From Rubripirellula sp. (GTDB taxonomy: Bacteria > Planctomycetota > Planctomycetia > Pirellulales > Pirellulaceae), in the NCBI GenBank assembly GCA_029287555.1, contig JARFQX010000295.1, forward strand, positions 1-7,026: a stretch of 7,026 bases of DNA. The letters run 5' to 3'. The position numbers and the translations under genes are program-made. This document shows positions 1-5,416 of the stretch, piece by piece. Under the pieces are notes generated by a model. The model did not search any database. It was given only the letters and a program-made list of their open reading frames with translations, and was not told where the DNA came from. The first letter of the stretch is position 1, and the number at the start of each line of letters is the position of its first letter.

Positions 1-187
1 CCAGTCCATCAGTCCGAGAGCTGCGATTTTGATATTTCGTGGGAAGCTTGAATCGCGTATTTAGGAACGAATAGAGGTCGGTTGGTACTCGACACGGACA
101 GCGCACGAAGCGATCGGGTACGACCATCCAGGCAGTTCGCGAACCGACCGCGTCGCCTGAGACCGGTTGGCGTCAAACGCACGGATT
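1..187. other. Upstream region with no recognised gene
   Basis: All three forward frames meet a stop by base 64 (TGA at 30-32, TGA at 49-51, TAG at 62-64), so at most a few C-terminal codons of an upstream gene could lie at the left edge. The one reverse frame open across this region (61-276) has no recognisable protein character and runs into the kinase gene. I looked for a -35/-10 pair and for a sigma-54 type -24/-12 element and found none with acceptable spacing. The promoter of the kinase-hydrolase pair probably lies here but cannot be placed. Confidence 0.5.
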
Positions 188-193
188 AAAGGA
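188..193 (+). promoter_or_regulatory. Ribosome binding site of the small Ser/Thr kinase
   Basis: AAAGGA lies 9 bases before the ATG at 203. It favours that ATG over the in-frame TTG at 167, which would add 12 residues and has no comparable Shine-Dalgarno sequence at a suitable distance. Confidence 0.65.
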
Positions 194-202
194 ACCAGAG
201 CC

Positions 203-1126
203 ATGACCGATGGAACATCAGCATCGATGCTCCCGACGCAACCATCGATGCTCCCGGCGCAGCAGCGCACCCCCAAAGACTGGCTTGGTCAGCAACTAGG
301 TGGATACCAGATCAATGAGATCCTTGGAGTCGGCGAGAAAGGCTTGGTCCTCAAGGCGCACGATGCCTCGATCGAACGTAACGTCGCGATCAAAATCTTG
401 ACGGAAGATCTTGCAAGTGACGAGACCGAGCGAACCCGATTTCTAGCTGAAGCGAAAAGTGCCGGAAAGTTTAATCACGCGCACACGGTAACCATCCATG
501 AAATCGCCCAGCAGGGCGACATATCGTACATCGTCATGGAAATCGTCTCGGGCGGTAGCACGCAAGATTACTTAGACACCAACGGCGCGTACTCGGTAAG
601 TGATGCGACCAAAATCATCATTGATGCCAGCAAAGGACTTGCGGCGGCGCATCAAGCAGGCTTTGTCCACCGGGATATTAAGCCCGCGAATCTGCTGCTC
701 ACGGAAGACGGCATCGTGAAGGTTTCCGATTTTCGGCTTGCTAAACAGACTTCCTCGCAGGCCGCGTTGAAATTGACACTCGCCGGGCAAGTCATCGGAA
801 CACCACACTTCATGAGTCCTGAACAATGTGAATTCGATGAAGTTGATGCTCGAAGCGACATCTACTCAATGGGTGCGACCTATTACAGCCTATTGACGGG
901 AAAACGCCCGTACGAGGAAAAGAAGAACGACGCTCAGGTCATGCTGGCCCACGTGGGCGCCGAACCGCCCGACGCGCGGAGCGTCAATCCGGACGTACCT
1001 GATGCGTGCGCCCAAATCATTGAACAAGCGATGGCCAAGGATCCTGAGCAAAGGTACGCATCGCTGGACGAGATGCGAGAGGATTTGGAAGCGGTCTTGG
1101 AATCCTTTTCGTGGGAATGCGGGTGA
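203..1126 (+). CDS. Soluble Hanks-type serine/threonine protein kinase with a DFR motif
   Basis: Predicted cytosolic protein kinase of 307 residues that would transfer phosphate from ATP to Ser/Thr of an unknown substrate. Visible motifs: glycine-rich loop GVGEKG (42-47), ATP-anchoring lysine in VAIK (Lys64), a likely alpha-C glutamate (Glu83), catalytic loop HRDIKPAN (156-163, Asp158), an SPE motif (205-207) in the APE position, and Asp219 in DIYSMG. The metal-binding motif is DFR (176-178) where DFG is expected; codon 734-736 is CGG. All other catalytic residues are present, so activity is possible but uncertain. It is little more than a kinase domain: a short Ser/Pro/Gln-rich N-terminus with a seven-residue repeat, no transmembrane segment and no C-terminal sensor domain. 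The ATG at 203 is preferred over TTG 167 because of its Shine-Dalgarno sequence. The hydrolase gene follows 35 bp downstream on the same strand, suggesting co-transcription and making the hydrolase a candidate partner or substrate (inference). Confidence 0.93.
   Translation: MTDGTSASMLPTQPSMLPAQQRTPKDWLGQQLGGYQINEILGVGEKGLVLKAHDASIERNVAIKILTEDLASDETERTRFLAEAKSAGKFNHAHTVTIHEIAQQGDISYIVMEIVSGGSTQDYLDTNGAYSVSDATKIIIDASKGLAAAHQAGFVHRDIKPANLLLTEDGIVKVSDFRLAKQTSSQAALKLTLAGQVIGTPHFMSPEQCEFDEVDARSDIYSMGATYYSLLTGKRPYEEKKNDAQVMLAHVGAEPPDARSVNPDVPDACAQIIEQAMAKDPEQRYASLDEMREDLEAVLESFSWECG
222..263 (+). repeat. Two tandem 21-bp units in the kinase N-terminus
   Basis: Units 222-242 and 243-263 match at 19 of 21 positions, in frame. 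They encode two copies of a seven-residue SMLP(T/A)Q(P/Q) unit in the linker before the kinase domain. This looks like a recent in-frame slippage duplication in a flexible, non-catalytic segment. Confidence 0.85.
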
Positions 1127-1161
1127 ACCGAGGCGACAACAATCGGAATGTCTGATAGACG

Positions 1162-2730
1162 ATGGCAGATCCTTCACATTTTCGGACAGACTTGGATTCC
1201 GACCGAGAAGCCGTGGCCATCATGGTCCACGGAACGTTTAGTGCCGCAGACGAAGATGAGGGTGATCGCTGGTGGCAATCCGCCAGTGATTTTGCTCAAA
1301 GACTTCAGTCGCTGCTGCCCGCATCTGTGCGAGTAGCCAAGGAGGGTGAAGTCTTTCATTGGTCGGGGGCGAACAGCGAACGAGCTCGAAGCAAAGCAGC
1401 GGCCAATCTCTTACGACACCTGCACAAGTTGGAAGAGCAGGGCCACGACTACCATCTGATTGGACACAGTCACGGCGGCTCCGTTATTTGGAACGCCTTG
1501 CAGTTTTCGGTCTTGGTCAAACGTCCTCTCAAGGGGCTTCGGAGCTGGACGACGGTTGGAACGCCGTTCTTGCAGCATCGCGGTCAGGGAACGCTAAGCA
1601 TCAAGAACCTGATAAGCCTGATCATCGGGCTGATTCTCTTGTTTCCGGCGACTTGGGCGCCACGACGATTGCTCATCACGCTTCGCGACATCGCAACCAA
1701 CAATCCAGCCGGCGTCGTCTTGGAATCGGACGAAGCGGCAGGCTACTCCAATATCCTACGTGCACCGGTTTTGTCCTTAGTCGAAGGTTTTGGCGTCAAG
1801 GTGGACCACCGTCCAGACGGTGTGGTGATCGGTAGTTTTGATCCCAGCGGGGATCAGACTCTGGCCAAATACTACTTGGCGACCCCGGAAGGCCTTTTTC
1901 TATTAATTCTGATGCTCGGTCTTTCTTACGTTTTTGTGCACGTTGCCTTACTATGCATCAGCCCGGCCATTGAAGCCTATCGCATTCGACTCGAACAGCG
2001 ATTGAAGAAACGCGCGTTTGGCGTGTATGGTGCTCGTTGGCTCGGAATTTCCTCACCGGACGACGAAGCAATCAACGGTTTACGGGCGACACTGAGCATC
2101 TCGGTGTCCTTCGTCAGCAAAATGATGCCGCGTGAAGTTGTATTCCTGTCGGACATTCTTGCGCTGCTCTCGCGACCTTACTACTGGTTGGTTGCGCCAC
2201 TTTACAACTGGTTTGTGTATCCGGCGGTCGATTCTCAGGTTCGTCGTCTCGTGATTCGTGCCGCGCAAGGCAATGACCGGCCAAATGCTTTTCTAATCGA
2301 TGTAACGCCCACCCCGCTGGTTGAGACCGCTGACGCAGTTCCTCCCTTCTTGCCAGCTCTGTTGAACGTCAAGCTGCTAGCTTTCGCCAACCGACACGCC
2401 CACGAACTGGTACCCAAGCTCCGAGGACTTATTGCACAGAGCTCATTCGCGTCCGGATTGGAACTCTTTGGAGAGCGGCTCTCGGGCAAAGAACTGGTGC
2501 ACACGTCGTACTTTGAGCATGCAGAGATTTTGAAACTAATCGCTGCCAACATGGCCTGTGATTCAAGTGAGATCGAACGTGCGTCGAGACTTAAGGCCAT
2601 GCCTCCCTGGCTGAGACGCTGGTTCCTATCGTTTAAGAGCGGAGTGAACGCAATGCCCGAGCAGGGCAGCAACGCGGCTGTCGCTTATTCCATCTCAGAA
2701 TCGACGCCGGCTAAGCAAAAGACCGCGTAA
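1162..2730 (+). CDS. Membrane-anchored alpha/beta hydrolase (lipase/esterase-like)
   Basis: Predicted serine hydrolase of 522 residues with unknown substrate. The alpha/beta-hydrolase core begins at once: a beta-strand into HGTF (23-26, oxyanion-hole type), then the nucleophile elbow GHSHGG (101-106, Ser103), followed by VGTPF (132-136) as in many lipase-like proteins. A C-terminal HTSYF segment (447-451) offers His447 as the likely catalytic histidine. The acid is less clear; Asp300 or Asp301 in SPDDEAI is a candidate. Two strongly hydrophobic stretches, about 149-168 and 243-268, interrupt the fold and probably anchor it in a membrane; an aromatic-rich stretch at 336-354 may also contact lipid. 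There is no N-terminal signal peptide. ATG 1162 is the first possible start, since an in-frame TAG lies at 1156-1158; only a weak GGAA (1145-1148) precedes it. The gene sits 35 bp after the Ser/Thr kinase, so the two are probably one operon. I do not recognise a named family. Confidence 0.85.
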   Translation: MADPSHFRTDLDSDREAVAIMVHGTFSAADEDEGDRWWQSASDFAQRLQSLLPASVRVAKEGEVFHWSGANSERARSKAAANLLRHLHKLEEQGHDYHLIGHSHGGSVIWNALQFSVLVKRPLKGLRSWTTVGTPFLQHRGQGTLSIKNLISLIIGLILLFPATWAPRRLLITLRDIATNNPAGVVLESDEAAGYSNILRAPVLSLVEGFGVKVDHRPDGVVIGSFDPSGDQTLAKYYLATPEGLFLLILMLGLSYVFVHVALLCISPAIEAYRIRLEQRLKKRAFGVYGARWLGISSPDDEAINGLRATLSISVSFVSKMMPREVVFLSDILALLSRPYYWLVAPLYNWFVYPAVDSQVRRLVIRAAQGNDRPNAFLIDVTPTPLVETADAVPPFLPALLNVKLLAFANRHAHELVPKLRGLIAQSSFASGLELFGERLSGKELVHTSYFEHAEILKLIAANMACDSSEIERASRLKAMPPWLRRWFLSFKSGVNAMPEQGSNAAVAYSISESTPAKQKTA

Positions 2731-2780
2731 CGCGAATCTGAAACATCCTCGTGGATTCAACGGAAAACGTCTTCCTTCAC

Positions 2781-4985
2781 TCAATCATTGTTCGTGTTGA
2801 CCTTGTACTCAGTCGTCTCCAGAAGCGAACTTGGCTTTCCAGCCGATTGCGTCTCTGATTTGATCGCTACCGCGGTGTCATTCTGAGAAAGCGAAGTCGC
2901 GGTCGAGGACACGTTGGCCTTCCACCAAGCCCGGGCCTGACCAGCATCCCAGGGTTTCACTTGGGCAAGCGCCGCGAGTTGCTCACCGAGCTCAATGGCG
3001 TCGCCGGGTCGGTCCAGGGGATTCTTAGCAAGGCACCTGAGCACCAGATCGTCGAGCTCGCCGGGTAGATCTGGCCGAATGGATGATGGTGTCTGCGGCT
3101 GCTTCGAAATGTGCTGGAGCAAAATCTTCATGGCACTGGGGGCTTGAAAGACTTGCTGCCCCGTCAACAACCAGTAAGCCACACAGCCTAGACCGTAAAC
3201 ATCCGAGGCAAACGTCACCGCTTCTCCCTGGGCAGCCTCAGGAGAGATGCAGGTGGGACTACCCGTGATGACACCTTCCGACGTCGCGGTGTGATCGGAG
3301 TTGGTGTTGCTGCGCACGATTCCAAAATCGAGCACCTTCAGGAAATCACATTGTGTTCCCAGCTTGCAGGCAAACAAATTCTCCGGTTTGATGTCTCGGT
3401 GCACGAGTCCGGCCTGGTGTGCCTCGCCCAAGGAAAGGCAGGCCTGACTTAAAAAGTGGATTGCCCTGCCCACGTCAAGCGTCCCAAATTGCTGAACCAA
3501 CGTGTGCAAGTCGAGTCCCTCGAGGTACTCCATGACGTAGTAGAAGTCGCCTTCGTCGGTCACACCGAAATCATAGAGCTCCACCGTGTGCGGCGAACGG
3601 AGTTGGGCGGTCGCCTTGGCCTCCCGTTGAAACCTCTCTTCAAGCATCTCACGCGTCTTGGGATCACGTCCCATCGCAGCCTGCCGGATGAGTTTAACCG
3701 CCGAGGGACGGGCCAGCAGGGAGTGTTGGGCCAGCCAAACCTCGCCCATTCCTCCTTCGCCCAAGTGCCGCTGGAGCGTGTAGCCCCCAATGCGTCTGCC
3801 CTCCCGCAGCAATTCTTCCGGGATGTCGACTCGTTTTCCCGAGGACAGAAGCACAGCCCGCTCCACGACGCTCTGTAACTCGCGAATGTTTCCCGGCCAG
3901 CTGTACTTCTGCAACATCACCTTCGCTTCGTCGCTCAACCCCTCCAAAGCCTTGCCTGCCGAGCGGGACCGGCGATCAACGATATGCTCTGCAATCGGGA
4001 CGACATCTTCCCTCCGTTCGGCCAGCGAGGGAACGTTCAGCCGGTGCCGTGCCAGGGCCTGCTCAAGGTCGAGACCGACCGGCGTTACGGACGCATGATG
4101 GTCCGCGGTCTGGCCGATCGATGCGATCATTCTGACGTCGGGCTGCGGTGCCTTTCCATCCGCCCGACTGGTTGCCGCCTGATTCAAAAAATCCAGCAGT
4201 TGCGTCTGTCTCGGCGGGCTGAGAGATTCCACGCCGTCCAAATAGAGCGTCCCTCCCGCGGCGAGTGACGCCTTATCGAAACCTTGGCCATCGTCGCTTG
4301 CGGCACGAAACCCAAAGAGCGATTCGTTGCCATCACTCACGTGGGCGCAGGCAACGTAGATAAACGGGCGATCTCTCCGTGCAGAGGCACGGTGAATGGC
4401 CCGCGCCGTCGCTTCCTGACCGGCCCCACCAGGACCGCCCAAAAGAAGTGGCTCATCCGATTTGGCATACAGCTCGATGCCTTGCCGCAGTGCACGCACC
4501 GGTATGCTCTCCCCCAGCAGAACCTCCTCGTGCTTGCGATGTTCGGCATTGGATAACTCCCGAGCTACGGCCAATTCATGTCTCAGACACACATTGGCTG
4601 ACGCCAGGTCATGTTCCAACTCAACGATCCGCAAACCGGCGTTGAGCCGCGCCCGCAATTCACCTCGGTCAAACGGCTTGGTAACAAAATCGTCCGCGCC
4701 CGACTCTATCCCTTCGATTACATCTTTCTTTTCAGACTTGCCCGTAAGCATCACGATGTAAACGTAACTTGGATTGTCCGCCGCACGAATGCGTTCAACC
4801 AATTCGAGGCCGTTCATCCGTGGCATTTCCCAGTCGCAAACGACGATCGGCGGTTGCTGGGCTTGAAAATGCTCCCAGGCTTCAGCTCCGTCAGCCGCCT
4901 CCAACACTTCATGCCCCAGCTGTTCCAGCTGGCGCCGCAGTTTACGGCGCGTGATTCGCTCGTCTTCGGCGATGAGTATCAGCAT
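2781..4985 (-). CDS. Response regulator fused to a degenerate NtrC-like AAA+ module and a Ser/Thr kinase
   Basis: Three-part signalling protein of 734 residues. (1) Receiver domain 1-120 with acidic pair Glu7/Asp8, phospho-acceptor Asp51, Thr81 and Lys103 all present. (2) A probable coiled coil (118-155), then an NtrC-type AAA+ module (about 155-395) still recognisable by GGTLYLD (244-250), RLNV (315-318) and WPGNIREL (363-370). It has Gln190 for the Walker A lysine, Gly251 for the Walker B glutamate, Gly291 for the sensor I Asn, and no GAFTGA loop. (3) Complete Hanks-type kinase domain from about 400 to 675: GEGGMG (409-414), Lys431, Glu455, HRDIKPEN (529-536), DFG (553-555), SPE (581-583) and a Ser/Thr-rich activation loop. 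The tail (690-734) is Ser/Thr/Asn-rich. No DNA-binding domain and no transmembrane segment are seen. Inferred role: phosphorylation of Asp51 by the upstream phosphorelay controls the kinase. It is the last gene of the - strand operon. The start has no clear Shine-Dalgarno sequence, which suggests coupling to translation of the preceding HPt gene. Confidence 0.93.
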   Translation of the reverse strand: MLILIAEDERITRRKLRRQLEQLGHEVLEAADGAEAWEHFQAQQPPIVVCDWEMPRMNGLELVERIRAADNPSYVYIVMLTGKSEKKDVIEGIESGADDFVTKPFDRGELRARLNAGLRIVELEHDLASANVCLRHELAVARELSNAEHRKHEEVLLGESIPVRALRQGIELYAKSDEPLLLGGPGGAGQEATARAIHRASARRDRPFIYVACAHVSDGNESLFGFRAASDDGQGFDKASLAAGGTLYLDGVESLSPPRQTQLLDFLNQAATSRADGKAPQPDVRMIASIGQTADHHASVTPVGLDLEQALARHRLNVPSLAERREDVVPIAEHIVDRRSRSAGKALEGLSDEAKVMLQKYSWPGNIRELQSVVERAVLLSSGKRVDIPEELLREGRRIGGYTLQRHLGEGGMGEVWLAQHSLLARPSAVKLIRQAAMGRDPKTREMLEERFQREAKATAQLRSPHTVELYDFGVTDEGDFYYVMEYLEGLDLHTLVQQFGTLDVGRAIHFLSQACLSLGEAHQAGLVHRDIKPENLFACKLGTQCDFLKVLDFGIVRSNTNSDHTATSEGVITGSPTCISPEAAQGEAVTFASDVYGLGCVAYWLLTGQQVFQAPSAMKILLQHISKQPQTPSSIRPDLPGELDDLVLRCLAKNPLDRPGDAIELGEQLAALAQVKPWDAGQARAWWKANVSSTATSLSQNDTAVAIKSETQSAGKPSSLLETTEYKVNTNND
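3801..4523 (-). other. Degenerate NtrC-type AAA+ module without catalytic residues
   Basis: Residues 155-395 of the fusion protein. The family normally has GESGTGKE for Walker A; here it is GPGGAGQE (184-191), with codon CAG at 4416-4418 giving Gln. Walker B is LYLDG (247-251) instead of LFLDE. The segment between LFG (223-225) and GGTL (244-247) is about three residues shorter than usual and holds no GAFTGA sequence, the loop that contacts sigma-54. The sensor I segment reads ASIG where AATN is usual, and the FRxDL arginine also appears to be lost. Losing all of these together, while the fold-forming sequences stay open and recognisable, points to a retained structural role rather than decay. 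Confidence 0.8.
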
Positions 4986-5071
4986 CGGTTGGATTTCATC
5001 TGTTCAGGCACTTGAAGCTCTGCCCACCAGCGAAAAACCTTTCTTCGCTGCTTCTGGAGTCTTCGCTGCTC
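4979..5071 (-). other. Open extension of the HPt frame past its UAG stop
   Basis: After the UAG at 5072-5074 the HPt frame continues for 30 sense codons and then reaches TGA at 4979-4981. That stop overlaps the start codon of the response regulator-kinase gene as ATGCTGA (a 7-bp overlap). The would-be peptide begins with charged, helix-favouring sequence (EQRRLQKQRR), continuing the Leu-rich helix that ends the HPt protein, and then has a Trp-Trp pair. This suggests the gene once ran to 4979, or that some product is made by readthrough. Thirty open codons alone could occur by chance; the repeat and the overlap are the stronger evidence. Confidence 0.5.
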
Positions 5072-5077
5072 CTAGAG
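5042..5077 (-). repeat. Two tandem 18-bp units spanning the HPt stop codon
   Basis: Units 5060-5077 and 5042-5059 match at 16 of 18 positions. Read on the - strand they are exactly six codons in the HPt frame: CTC TAG GAG CAG CGA AGA followed by CTC CAG AAG CAG CGA AGA. The first copy carries the HPt stop codon TAG where the second has CAG (Gln), a single C-to-T difference. Confidence 0.9.
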
Positions 5078-5416
5078 CTCGTTGAGTAAAACCCTCAACT
5101 CCTTCCTCAAGCGATTGACCTCGCTTTCCAGCAAAGCCAGACGTTCGGCACATTGGCTCAATTCACCGCTGCGTCCGATCGACTCCACATTGAAGGCTGC
5201 CTCAAACGCTCGTGGAGCACAAAAATTACCTACCATCGACTTCAGAGTATGTGCCGCCATGCGAATCTGCTCGGCATCCTGCGCCTCCGCTCCAGCTCGA
5301 ATCTGGTCGATCAACTTTTGGGCATCCGCGTCCAAAACTTCGAGCGATTCTTCGAGAAACTCCCGGTCACCATCCAACTCATCAAGCAATTCCTGCCTGT
5401 CAAACGCCTCGCTCAT
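5072..5416 (-). CDS. Histidine phosphotransfer (HPt) protein
   Basis: Small phosphorelay carrier, 114 residues from the ATG at 5416. Its phospho-accepting histidine lies in AAHTLKS (His56; His-x-x-Lys-Ser as in the HPt family) within the expected four-helix arrangement. It should accept phosphate from a receiver domain of the hybrid kinase encoded just upstream and pass it to Asp51 of the response regulator-kinase encoded just downstream. The frame is also open from a TTG at 5434, but the ATG has GAGG eight bases before it and is preferred. The start lies inside the end of the histidine kinase gene (17-bp overlap), which implies translational coupling. The C-terminus is a Leu/Glu/Arg-rich helix that stops at a UAG within a tandem repeat; the frame stays open beyond, so the present end may be a recent truncation. 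Confidence 0.92.
   Translation of the reverse strand: MSEAFDRQELLDELDGDREFLEESLEVLDADAQKLIDQIRAGAEAQDAEQIRMAAHTLKSMVGNFCAPRAFEAAFNVESIGRSGELSQCAERLALLESEVNRLRKELRVLLNEL

Noticed and set aside
29..63. TTGATA and TATTTA as a -35/-10 promoter
   Set aside because: The two boxes are separated by about 23 bases, too far apart for a usual promoter.
61..276. Reverse-strand frame of 71 codons at the left edge
   Set aside because: No recognisable domain, and it overlaps the start and ribosome binding site of the kinase gene; it looks like a chance frame.
1148..1336. Short frame from ATG 1148 following the kinase stop in the same frame
   Set aside because: It overlaps the hydrolase coding region in another frame and shows no protein-like motif; the hydrolase frame carries the HGTF and GHSHGG motifs.
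2731..2780. Possible bidirectional terminator between the convergent operons
   Set aside because: Only short imperfect hairpins can be drawn (ATCC-TCGT-GGAT at 2745-2756; GGAA/TTCC at 2762-2775), with no T-run on either strand, so an intrinsic terminator is not supported.
3801..4523. Calling the 734-residue protein a sigma-54-dependent transcription activator
   Set aside because: Walker A lysine, Walker B glutamate and GAFTGA are missing and there is no helix-turn-helix; the C-terminal domain is a protein kinase.
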